Shown here piece by piece: positions 25,993 through 35,800 of a stretch of DNA of 64,000 nucleotides. The notes beneath the pieces were generated by a model. The model was not told where the DNA came from, did not search any database, and saw only the letters and a list, made by a program, of their open reading frames with translations. Source of the stretch: Deltaproteobacteria bacterium (GTDB taxonomy: Bacteria > Myxococcota_C > UBA6777); assembly GCA_006226375.1 (NCBI GenBank), contig SBHC01000079.1, positions 310,001-374,000 of the forward strand. The letters run 5' to 3'. A program made the translations under genes and the position numbers. The first letter of the stretch is position 1, and each line of letters opens with the position of its first letter.

Positions 25993-28044
25993 ATGGAACG
26001 CAAGGCCCGTCCTCGGTTTGTACTGGAGGTCTATGTGACACAAGAGAAAACCAAACGCCGGCGTCCCCCTCGTACTACGAAGTCGCGACGCACCCGCTCC
26101 CGACGAGTGAGCACCGAAGAATACTCCGATGTGGAGTTGGAAGCCTCCGGCTCCGACGGTGAAGACACGGCAGAAGCCCCCTCGCAGGACAATCCTTCAC
26201 CCGAGGCAGCGCTGGCTGAGTTGACCCAAACCAAGAAGCCTTACGCAGAGTGGGACTTCCTCACCGACGCAGTCAAGAAAGGCATCGCGGAGTATGGCTA
26301 TGTGAAGCCGACTCCCGTTCAGACCGCATCGATCGAGCCGTCCTTCCACGGCAAAGACATGGTCGTGCAGGCCAAGACCGGTACAGGAAAAACCGCTGCT
26401 TTTGGTATCCCGCTTCTGGTCCGCTTTGAAGAACCCAGCAAGTTGCCCCGTGCCCTGATCCTCACTCCCACGCGAGAGTTGGCAGGCCAGGTTGCACGTG
26501 AATTGGAAGGCATCGGCGCTCACACCGGCCTCAACATCCTCGCCGTGTACGGTGGTGTCTCCATCCAAAACCAGATCGACGCTTTCAACAAAGGCGTTGA
26601 CATTGTGGTGGGAACTCCCGGCCGTGTGCTTGATCACATCAAGCGAAAGACCCTCGACATCTCCGAGCTGGAGACCGTGGTCCTGGATGAAGCCGACGAA
26701 ATGCTCTCCATGGGTTTCTACCTGGAGGTCTCGTCCATCATCGAAAGCTGCAAGAACCGCAAGCAGTTGATGCTGTTCTCTGCCACGCTCGCTCCCGACA
26801 TCGAAGGGCTGGTTCGTCAGTACACCAAGAAGCCCCTCCGTCTGATGGTAAGTGGCGGCGACCGCCGAGTGTCTGGGATCCAGCACAAAGGCTACTTCAT
26901 CCGAGATGACCTGTCCCGTCCACGCAACCTGCTCTTTATCCTGGAGCACGAAGCCCCCACGTCGGCCATCATCTTCTGCAACCGTCGTGACGAGACCGAA
27001 ATGCTCGCGCTGTATCTGACGCGAAACGGGAAGTCGGCCGAAGCCATCAACGGCGACATGAACCAGACCGAACGTGAGAGCGCGCTCAAGAAATTGGACG
27101 AAGGAGAACTTCAGTTCCTCGTCGCCACAGACGTTGCTGCTCGTGGAATTGACATCTCGGGACTCTCCCACGTCTTTAACTACAGCTTCCCAACCACCTT
27201 GGACCTCTACATCCACCGCGCTGGACGAACCGGTCGCCAGGGTCGAGAAGGAACCTCCATCTCCATGCTCTCTGGAGAGGACTTGGGCAGCTTGCTGTTG
27301 CTCAAGCACTCCCACAAGATCTTCTTCGAGATCTCTGAGCTTCCCCCGATGGAGCAAGTTGTTCGGTTGGCCGCTTCCAAGTACATCGGGAACATGTTTG
27401 CCGATGCGATGCAAGACATCATTGAATCGCACCTGCCACTCGCCGATGCCATTCAAAGCGATCCACGAGGCCGATACATTGTAGCCCATCTGTTGAAGCT
27501 GTACCATGAAGACAAGCTCGGCAAAAAGAACGTCGAAAAAGGCTTCCAAGGGAACAGCGTTCCGACAGAGGTTCCAGAGGTCACCGAGAGCGTTCAGCCC
27601 CAAGAGCCACCTCCACCTCCGCCCGCTCCTGCACCTCCCGTGACAGCAGCAAAGCCTGTGGAAGAAGACTCCAGCGATGACGCTTCTGACCAGGACAACG
27701 ATGTGAGCCAAGACAACGATGTGAGCCAGGACAATGATGTGAACCAGGACAATGGCACAAGCCAAGACGCTCCCAGCCAGGACAGCGTTCGTCTTTACAT
27801 CAATGTTGGTAGCAACGTGGGCCTCGACAGCGACGCTCTGTGCAACATCATCGCTGAAGAGATCGGCACAGAAACCGACGTTCTTGCCTTTCCCCAAGTA
27901 GAGCGTACCCACTCGTTCATCAACACCGATCCCGACACAGCGGAACAAATCCTCGCGGCCTTCCAAGACAAGAAGGTCAACGACGATATGGTCGTGACAG
28001 CAGAGGTTGCTCGCAAACCCCGCCGACGTCGACGACGCTCCTAA
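25993..28044 (+). CDS. DEAD-box RNA helicase with DbpA-like C-terminal RNA-binding domain
   Basis: 683 residues from ATG 25993. A GTG at 26035 (after GGAGG, five bases) is a good alternative and would drop 14 residues. A basic/acidic N-terminal tail (~1-80) leads into the Q motif region (YVKPTPVQTASI). Then come Walker A AKTGTGKT, PTRELA, the DEAD box VLDEADEM, SAT in FSATL, and the helicase motif VI HRAGRTGRQG. A low-complexity stretch follows: Pro-rich (PPPPPPAPAP), then four near-identical copies of the QDNDVS type. Residues ~607-675 form a DbpA/CsdA-type RNA-binding domain (RLYINVGSNVGLDSDALCNI), ending in KPRRRRRRS. It probably remodels rRNA or mRNA. The L32 gene upstream fits a ribosome role. 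Confidence 0.93.
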   Translation: MERKARPRFVLEVYVTQEKTKRRRPPRTTKSRRTRSRRVSTEEYSDVELEASGSDGEDTAEAPSQDNPSPEAALAELTQTKKPYAEWDFLTDAVKKGIAEYGYVKPTPVQTASIEPSFHGKDMVVQAKTGTGKTAAFGIPLLVRFEEPSKLPRALILTPTRELAGQVARELEGIGAHTGLNILAVYGGVSIQNQIDAFNKGVDIVVGTPGRVLDHIKRKTLDISELETVVLDEADEMLSMGFYLEVSSIIESCKNRKQLMLFSATLAPDIEGLVRQYTKKPLRLMVSGGDRRVSGIQHKGYFIRDDLSRPRNLLFILEHEAPTSAIIFCNRRDETEMLALYLTRNGKSAEAINGDMNQTERESALKKLDEGELQFLVATDVAARGIDISGLSHVFNYSFPTTLDLYIHRAGRTGRQGREGTSISMLSGEDLGSLLLLKHSHKIFFEISELPPMEQVVRLAASKYIGNMFADAMQDIIESHLPLADAIQSDPRGRYIVAHLLKLYHEDKLGKKNVEKGFQGNSVPTEVPEVTESVQPQEPPPPPPAPAPPVTAAKPVEEDSSDDASDQDNDVSQDNDVSQDNDVNQDNGTSQDAPSQDSVRLYINVGSNVGLDSDALCNIIAEEIGTETDVLAFPQVERTHSFINTDPDTAEQILAAFQDKKVNDDMVVTAEVARKPRRRRRRS

Positions 28045-28105
28045 CCAGCCAGTCGGCACACCCCAAGCCCCTCCTTCCTACGTTCCTCTCCGAACTTCTC
28101 TACAC

Positions 28106-29677
28106 TCACTTCTCTTTTTTCAAGCCATCCTTTCTGGGAAGATCTGTAAGGGTCTGCAGAGCGGGATTTTCCGCTCGCAGCTGCAGATACTCTTCGGGGC
28201 TCATCTGGACCGTTGAAAGGAGATCGTCTTCCTTTTCAGTGGGAAGGTCCTGTTTTTTCCGACCTTTGACCATCGCCAGCAGGGCAGCAGGATCAACCAT
28301 CACGGTTTCTTCCAATGCAATGTCGGCCATGATGGTTTCTTCCAGATCGATGGGAGCAGATTCCTCTCGGCTGGCTGACGGGTTCATCGCTGAAGTCTGC
28401 TGCTCCATCGCAAGAATCTTCGAAGGCTCCAAGTCTGTAGCTGTTGAGTCCCAATCGTCGGGTGCAGCCTCGCGAATGGACCACTCTTCTTCTGTATCAG
28501 CTTGCTCCTGGTTGTTCAGCTCGTAGGCAGGGAATGACCCCCAGCTCTTGCCGGCTTCGTCTTCCGTGGAGGACTTCTTTTGGAAGGAGCTAGATGAGCT
28601 GGGCGTCAACGACTCCGCAGGCACAAACAAGGCAGAAGCCGAAGAGTTGCTCTCACTTCCTTTGGCTTTGGCAGAGGGGGGCTGCCATCCAGACAGCTGG
28701 GCAGTCTGGCGTTTTTTGCCGGGAAGTTCGGCCTCTTCGACCGGTGCTTCAGCGCCACGTCTTCGGGTCCCAAAGGCAGAGACCAGTTTGCCAAGTTCTT
28801 CTTGCAGATGAGGGGATTGGAGCCAGGGTCTCAAAGCATCTCCAAAGGCCGCTGCATCAGGAAAGCGAGCATTCACATCCCGAGACAGAGCCTTCATTGT
28901 GACCTGAGAGAGCTCTTCAGGAATGGCTGGATACACCATGTGCGGCGGAAGGATCGGGTGGGAGCGGATCTTTTCCATTAACAGAATATCGTTGTTCGCC
29001 TGGAACAACCGCTCCCCTGTGAGAAGTTCCCACATCACAATTCCGATTGAGAACAGATCGGCACGTTGATCCACGCGGCTCGACAAGGTCTGTTCGGGTG
29101 CCATGTAAGCGGCTTTTCCTTTGAGCACGCCTTGAGCGGTCAAGCTAGCATGCTGTAGAACCCGAGCGATCCCAAAATCTGTGAGTTTTACTTCACCACG
29201 CTCCGACACCAAAATGTTTTGGGGTGAGATATCGCGGTGCACGATGTGCAAGCTTTCCCCTCGATGGGTGAACCGGTGGGCATAGGCCAACCCTTTGAGG
29301 ACCTCCGAGACAATCCTCACAGTCAACGGAATGGGGATGCGTTGGTTGGCTCGTTGGCTGCGAAGTCGAAGGCGCTTCAAGTCCAAACCTTCCACCAGTT
29401 CCATCGCAATGTAGTAGGTGTTGTCGACGTTGTTGAAGTCCATCACTTGAACGATGTTGGGGTGACGAAGCATGGCAGCCAGCTTGGCCTCGTTCACAAA
29501 CATCCGGATAAAATCATCGTCGTCGGAGAACTCCGGGTGAATCCGTTTGATCACGACGTCACGCACAAAGCCCGCGGCCCCTACCCTCTGAGCCTGATAG
29601 ATCTCAGCCATCCCCCCCATCGCGATACGTTTGAGCAGGCGATAATCCCCAAACAACGTGTCGGTCGAGCCAGACAT
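28106..29677 (-). CDS. Serine/threonine protein kinase, Hanks type, cytoplasmic
   Basis: 523 residues, AGAGGAG just before the ATG. The kinase domain fills about residues 10-285 and looks active: Gly-rich loop IAMGGMAEIY, lysine in VVIKRI, catalytic loop HRDISPQNIL, DFG in LTDFGIARV and APE in YMAPEQTL. The C-terminal half is acidic and Ser/Glu-rich with no membrane segment. It includes an internal near-repeat (DLEETIMADIALEETVMVD) that could be a phosphorylation or FHA-binding region. It starts 9 bases after the molybdo-oxidase stop, so both are probably one transcript. The substrate is unknown. Confidence 0.93.
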   Translation of the reverse strand: MSGSTDTLFGDYRLLKRIAMGGMAEIYQAQRVGAAGFVRDVVIKRIHPEFSDDDDFIRMFVNEAKLAAMLRHPNIVQVMDFNNVDNTYYIAMELVEGLDLKRLRLRSQRANQRIPIPLTVRIVSEVLKGLAYAHRFTHRGESLHIVHRDISPQNILVSERGEVKLTDFGIARVLQHASLTAQGVLKGKAAYMAPEQTLSSRVDQRADLFSIGIVMWELLTGERLFQANNDILLMEKIRSHPILPPHMVYPAIPEELSQVTMKALSRDVNARFPDAAAFGDALRPWLQSPHLQEELGKLVSAFGTRRRGAEAPVEEAELPGKKRQTAQLSGWQPPSAKAKGSESNSSASALFVPAESLTPSSSSSFQKKSSTEDEAGKSWGSFPAYELNNQEQADTEEEWSIREAAPDDWDSTATDLEPSKILAMEQQTSAMNPSASREESAPIDLEETIMADIALEETVMVDPAALLAMVKGRKKQDLPTEKEDDLLSTVQMSPEEYLQLRAENPALQTLTDLPRKDGLKKEK

Positions 29678-29686
29678 GATGCTCCT

Positions 29687-32600
29687 CTATTTGGTTGGGA
29701 GAGGTTCTAAAAGCGCCCGTCCACAAAGGGAACGTTCCATCGGCAGAGAGTACCAACGCCGCCCCTCCATTCGGAAGGAGGCGGAAGCGATGGCGGGAGC
29801 GATGCCAAGAAAGGCGACATTCTCGCCGCCCTTTTCAGGCCCAACCGAGTCGCTCTGGCCGATGGAGTCGGTCACCAAGATGGTCTGCAAATACGGCAGC
29901 TGTTCCGCCGAAAGACTACCCATGTCTCGGATATGGTGGACAAGTGGCATTCCTTCTTCTGTGGCCACACGCTCCAACAGAGCATACCCCAAACCTCGGG
30001 AAACTGCACCCTCAATCCGATGGACCAGTTGCTCTGGAAACATTGGTTGTCCGACGTCACAAGCGGTGACCACACGTTTGATCAAGCCATTCTCCGGATG
30101 CACAATCACGACCTGTGCAACAGCACAAAAGTCCCGATACGTCAGCGGTTCGACCTGACTTTCTCTCCAGGCCGGCAAGGGAGAGGGTGAGGTTGGTGTG
30201 TGACTTTGAGGAGGAGTTAAGCTGTCTTCGCGCAGGGTGCAGACTCCAACAAAGCGTTGCTGCGACATTGGAACGTTGTCCATCTCTGCCTGCCGAAGTT
30301 GTTGCCCTGCGTGCCGAGCAGCCTGCACCACTGCCCAGCGCCCATACTCATCCTGTAGGATCTCCCTCATCGCTGAAGGAGAGGTGTACACATCCAAGAC
30401 GAAGTCACCCGGCAAGAAGCTTGTCTCCTGGGCCATAACTTCCAGCACACGAGAGTAGAGTTCCTGCCCCCAATCCCCCTGAGGAAGGGATAAGTGGCAG
30501 CGCCCTTCCCGATCCCGACGAAGCAGAACCTGGACCGCGTCCTGCCCGTCTGGTTCAAGGCCACAGCCCATCCAACCGAGGGCAAGTCCTGCGTGTTCTT
30601 CGTTTTTGTAGTAGACCTCTCGAATCGCCTCCAGGCACATTTTGGCTCGACAGGAAGCGCCCACAACTTGGCCCGAAGCTAACGCATCGCCCGGCTCAAT
30701 GACATTGTGATAACGGAACAGCCAGCCGTCCATTCCCATCGCCTGAGCCATCATATCGACTGCGCCCTCCAGGGCATAGTTGGCTTGCGCGATACCGTCC
30801 AGGCCGGACTGGCCCGCGTTGGGAAGCTGAGACTCCATCAGCCTCGCCTCCACTCGAAACGATGGTATCCGATACGCCCCACAAGCATGGGACATCACAC
30901 GCTCCAAGGTCTCCTTGGCACCCTCGCTGAGCCCGCCAGTGTTTCCCAACACATCCATTTTGAGGCCCGTGATGGAACCGCTCGCGTTGCAAGACATCGA
31001 AACATGAATGCGCATCGCATGAAATTTGGGGAGCAAGCGAGAGGTGTCTTTGCGTGACAATGTGAGCTTCACCGGGCGCTGCAAAGCGACAGCAAGCCGA
31101 GCCACATGGGGCTCAAACCAAACAGAGTTGGGCGCTCCAGTGCTTCCACCCAAGGGAAGCAAAACAACCTCAACATCAGCAGGAGAACATTCCAACACGT
31201 GCGCAACAGCTTCTTGCACTTCCAGATTCGACACCCCTGCGGTATAGACTCGAACGCGCTGTTCACCAAGAGGAACCACCAAACAAGACGGAGGTTCGGG
31301 CTGGATGGAGTCCACTGCGGAGGTGAGCCATGTGCCGGAAATGATAGCCTCTGCGTCACGAAAGGCTTGATCCACATCCCCCTGTTCCCACAAACCAACA
31401 GCTGCTTCTTTGGCCCACCCTCGTTGTTGCGCGTACTCCACATCCAAGATGGGATCTTCGCTCTCCACGACCCGCACTTTCACCTTGGAAGCGGCGGTGC
31501 GCGCTTGCTCGCGGGTTTCGGCGACGACAAGGCCGGCGAGTTCACCGCACCACAGGATATCATCTCCAGAAACCAGAACCCGCATACGCTCAGACCAACC
31601 AGCGCTCCACCTCCCCAGCCCATTCAGCTCCAGTTCACTGACAAACAGAGGAGTGTCCAGATTGGCCAATGTCGGAGTCGGTGCAGAAAGATCCATCAAA
31701 GCGTTTTGGTCTTCGGCTGACTCCCAAGACGCAGCGGAAGCTAGGCCCACATAGGACGCGGAGCCTGAACTTGCAGGCTCACTTTGTGGCAGGTTTGTTT
31801 CTTCTTCTTCGTCCAATTGCAACACGTCGGCGTGCAAAGACTCTTGGGAAGGCTCAGAGCTCTCCTCGTTTGAAGCTTGCGCCCGAGACGAAACCGGAGT
31901 TGGCTCTTGAAGCCGACCTTGCAACAGCAGGTCTACTTCCAGAGTGTCCGTTCGCCTGGTAACAATCTCGGCTCTCTTTGAGGTTGCGACGCGATCTTCA
32001 GCAAGGATAGCCAGAACACCTTCTTGCTCGATCGCATCGTCGATATCAATGGAGTCGATCTGCCCATGGGCTGTAGGACTCCATACCAATGACGCCTCCA
32101 GCATACCGGGCAAAGTCAGGTCGTCTACATAGTACGGTTCACCGGCAAGCAAACGCTCCAGCAAATGAGCGGAACCTGGATTGTGACGAAGCCGGGGGAT
32201 CTGTGTTTCGTTCTTGGGACTCCACAGTGTCACGTTGGGGATTTGATGCTTGGCTCCTGCCGAGGCCAGATGTTGCAAACCCTGCAACCATCCACCCACT
32301 CCAGTGCAACGACAGATATGTTGCGAAAGGAGGTGCATCAACTCAGCCCGGGATGGGCGGTTCGGCTGTTGGTTCATGGCATGCCAACGCATCAACATAC
32401 CTGAAACGCAAAAGCCACAGCCCAGGCCAGCCATGCTAATGCCACGTGCATACGATCGGCGACGTTCCGGCGAGACCCCTTCCCACGTCATCACCTCACA
32501 GCCCGCCACATCCTTCATGGTTTGTTCGCAGGAGAAAACAGGATTGCCGTTAACCAAAACCGTGCAGGACCCGCACTCTCCACCGTCACAACCCTCTTTG

Positions 32601-32743
32601 GCAGCACACAAATTCATACGACGACGCAACACCGACAGCAAACTTTGGTCGACGTTCCCCTCGTATACCAGCCGCTCGTTGTTGAGCACCCACTCCAAAC
32701 TGGTGGTATCTTTCGGCTCCACCTTTAAGCTCCCATCCAACAT
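29687..32743 (-). CDS. Fused [2Fe-2S]/molybdopterin oxidase of the xanthine dehydrogenase family
   Basis: 1018 residues. The N-terminal ~150 residues hold two [2Fe-2S] sites: Cys46, 52, 57, 60 (CAAKEGCDGGECGSC) and Cys109, 112, 144, 146 (CGFC, CRC). The large domain is the xanthine dehydrogenase/aldehyde oxidase type and ends with KGGENVAFLGIAPAIA, which contains the probable catalytic Glu. There is no FAD domain, so electrons must leave through an external partner. This resembles the fused Se-dependent xanthine dehydrogenase-like group rather than three-subunit enzymes. An acidic insertion (about 270-350, rich in Ser and Glu) interrupts the body. It lies 9 bases upstream of a Ser/Thr kinase. 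The substrate is unknown. Confidence 0.85.
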   Translation of the reverse strand: MLDGSLKVEPKDTTSLEWVLNNERLVYEGNVDQSLLSVLRRRMNLCAAKEGCDGGECGSCTVLVNGNPVFSCEQTMKDVAGCEVMTWEGVSPERRRSYARGISMAGLGCGFCVSGMLMRWHAMNQQPNRPSRAELMHLLSQHICRCTGVGGWLQGLQHLASAGAKHQIPNVTLWSPKNETQIPRLRHNPGSAHLLERLLAGEPYYVDDLTLPGMLEASLVWSPTAHGQIDSIDIDDAIEQEGVLAILAEDRVATSKRAEIVTRRTDTLEVDLLLQGRLQEPTPVSSRAQASNEESSEPSQESLHADVLQLDEEEETNLPQSEPASSGSASYVGLASAASWESAEDQNALMDLSAPTPTLANLDTPLFVSELELNGLGRWSAGWSERMRVLVSGDDILWCGELAGLVVAETREQARTAASKVKVRVVESEDPILDVEYAQQRGWAKEAAVGLWEQGDVDQAFRDAEAIISGTWLTSAVDSIQPEPPSCLVVPLGEQRVRVYTAGVSNLEVQEAVAHVLECSPADVEVVLLPLGGSTGAPNSVWFEPHVARLAVALQRPVKLTLSRKDTSRLLPKFHAMRIHVSMSCNASGSITGLKMDVLGNTGGLSEGAKETLERVMSHACGAYRIPSFRVEARLMESQLPNAGQSGLDGIAQANYALEGAVDMMAQAMGMDGWLFRYHNVIEPGDALASGQVVGASCRAKMCLEAIREVYYKNEEHAGLALGWMGCGLEPDGQDAVQVLLRRDREGRCHLSLPQGDWGQELYSRVLEVMAQETSFLPGDFVLDVYTSPSAMREILQDEYGRWAVVQAARHAGQQLRQAEMDNVPMSQQRFVGVCTLREDSLTPPQSHTPTSPSPLPAWRESQVEPLTYRDFCAVAQVVIVHPENGLIKRVVTACDVGQPMFPEQLVHRIEGAVSRGLGYALLERVATEEGMPLVHHIRDMGSLSAEQLPYLQTILVTDSIGQSDSVGPEKGGENVAFLGIAPAIASASFRMEGRRWYSLPMERSLCGRALLEPLPTK

Positions 32744-32888
32744 TTTTCAGACAATGAAGCCTGCATTGTTGTCTTCTTTTCTAAGAATTGCAAGAAAGAT
32801 CGTCGCTTGAAAGTAAGAAACGAGCAGGCCCATCCCCAGCAGCAAAGCCGAACGCGCTCATTCTTTGTGCTCCTCGATGAAAGGCGCC

Positions 32889-35800
32889 TCAGGTCTCGGC
32901 CTTTGGCTTTCGTCGGAACCAACGGAACCATCGCCAGAACTGCCACAGGCGTCGTCGTGAATCGCGGCCTTGTCGCCACCGCCAAAGCCACTCTTCCCGC
33001 CAACAATAAAGGACGGGCACAACAAACAAAGTAAGCAGCGCAACTCCCATACCTCCGAGGGTAGGGATCGCCATAGGAATCATCAGGTTGGCGCCGCGTC
33101 CAGAGGCCGTAAGAATAGGGAACAAGGCAAGCAGCGTGGTGGCTGTGGTCATCAAACAAGGTCGAATCCTCCGGGCTCCTGCTGCCAAGGTTCGTTCTCG
33201 AATCGCGGCGATGTCTGGAAGATTCCCTTGGGCAAAGGCTTGCTTGAGATAGGTGGCCATAACAACACCGTCGTCTGTCGCGATGCCGAACAATGCCAAG
33301 AATCCTACCCACACCGCCATACTCATGGGAAAGCTCTGGACTGCAAAGATATCGCGAAGGTGGATCCCCAAAAAGGACAGATTGAGAAACCAGCTTTGTT
33401 GGTACAGTCCAATCAACACAAAACCACCAGCCCACGCCACGAGCACACCACAGAACACAAACAGCGTGATCGCCAGGGAGCGAAACTGGAGCAGCAGAAG
33501 GATTGCGATCAACGTCAACGCCACCCAAATCACGGTGCTCATCCCCCGATCGGAGCGGCTCTGCGTCTCGTAGGCACCGGCTCGTTGGAACCGTACACCC
33601 GGTGGAAGCTTCAACGCTCCCGTCGCCAATTGCTGCTGCAATTGATAATAGACGGCATCCATGGTCTCCGCCTCCAGCACTCCAGGTTTGGGTTCAAACC
33701 GAAAGTACGCAACAGGCGATGCGTCCTCACTCTGCACGACGTAAGGACCTGCAGAAAAGTGCATACTCGTCAACGACTTCAAGGTCACCATATCGCCTTT
33801 GGGCGTAAGCACAGTGAGACCTTTTAGCGCGGCTAAAGTTTCCCTTGTCGTGGCTGGAAGACGAAGCAGAATGGTCGAGCGATGGTCTCCCTCCTCAACA
33901 ACGCCAACCGGCACCCCACCCAACGCAGCTTGAATCATCAACCGCAACGACCGCTCATTCAAGTTGTGCTGGGCCATCGCACGACGCTGGATCCGAACAT
34001 GCAGGTGAGGCTTTCCAGTGGTCTTGTCTGTAACAATTGAGGAAGGCTCCAGCAGCTTCATCGAGAGAAGCGCTGCCTTCACACGTGGCAACGCAAGCTC
34101 CACCGACTTCAGCGTTGGGCCTTGCACCTTCAGACCAATTGGAGAGTGAAGACCACTCCGCGCAAGCATCAAACGAGCCGCGATCGGTTGAAGCTGAGGA
34201 GCATGTCCCAACCCCAGCTTCTTGGTCACCTTGTTCATCTCGCGCCAGATATCTTGGGGCGTATGAATGTGCTTGCGCCATTGCCGCACACGACGACCGT
34301 CCTTGGTCAATAGAAACTTGGGCTTGTAATGAACGATCGCCTCCACCACAGAAATCGATGTGGTATCCAGGGCCGTCTCTGCTCGTCCAACCTTCCCGAC
34401 AACCATCGAGACTTCGGGGATCGCACGAACGCCAGCGTCCAGTTTCTGCAAGAGAGCTGCAGCTTCCGCGATCGAAACATCCGGTGGCAACGAAGGCATC
34501 AACAGAAAACAGCCCTCATCCAACGCAGGCATGAACTCTTTGCGCAAACCTGGAAACAGACCGCTGAAGAAACGCCAGATCGCCGTCGAACGAACCCCAG
34601 CCTCGACCTTCCGGCGATGGTCGACGACCTGCTGCGCGTGCTTTTGAAACGCCTCCGGCTTGCTTCCCTTTCGAGGCATGGGAGGTTGGGACGACGCGGC
34701 AATCTGAGCCGGAATCCATGAGAACACGGTGTCAAAGCCAAAGCCCATGTTGGCTCCAAGGAACACCAGCAACAAAGGCAACAACAAGAACCGTTTTTTG
34801 TGTTCCAACGCCCAAGCCAACCACCTGGGATACACACGCATAAACAGGACGAGCCCGCCCAAGACTCCACCGACAAGAATCACCACAAACACAAAGTTGG
34901 TGACGTAGCTGTAGTCGTGCCCCAGCGGCATCCAACGCAACACCAGATAGGTTCCAACAATCGCAATGGCGAGTCCGCTGCCAAACCGGTTGACCCAGGT
35001 CGACACCGCAGACCACATCGGCGGGAAGTATCGTTTGGCCCATCGGTACACAGGGACCAACAGAATCAACATCCCCATCCACCACCAAATGAAGATGGCG
35101 ATCCACATCCCAAACATCACAACAAAGAAGTTGGTAGAATGCAGCCAAATATCCCGGAGCAACGAAGGCTTTTGTCCTTCGCCAATCCTCAGGAAGAAGA
35201 GGATGTGAGCCAAAACTGGAATCACAAGAAGGGAGATAAGAAGCGCCGCAACGAGAGCAAAAGTCTTGGTCAAGGCTAACGGACGAAACAGCTTGCCCTC
35301 CGCGCCCGGCAGCATCAACAGTGGTAGAAAGCTCAACACCGTGGTGCTGGTTGCGGTAAGGACGGCCCCCCCCACCTCTTGGGTAGCGGTTAAGACAGCA
35401 TCAAACGTTCTCTGTTCGGGTTGTAACTGCTCCAAGTGCTGGACAATGTTCTCGCTGAGAACAATCCCCATATCCACAAGGGTGCCAATGGCGATCGCAA
35501 TCCCCGAGAGGGCCAAGATGTTCGCGTCGACCCCGCCAAACTTCATCGCTAAGAAGGTGACAAGGACCGCCGCCGGCAACATTCCAGCGATTAACATGGC
35601 GCTGCGCAGGTGCATCATCATCGCGAGCACCACAAGGATAGTCATCAAGACTTCCAGAGAGATCGCTTCTTCCAACGTCTGCAGCGTCTCTTGGATCAGC
35701 TGCGTTCTGTCGTAAAACGGCTTCACCACGACCTTGGAACGTCGCCCGTTGGGCAAGATCTTGCTTGGAAGTCGAGGGCCCAACACCCTAAGCTTGGCCT

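Noticed and set aside
26197-28059. Long open frame opposite the DEAD-box helicase
   Set aside because: It has no recognisable domain, while the plus strand carries all helicase motifs. Codon bias of the real gene keeps the antisense frame open.
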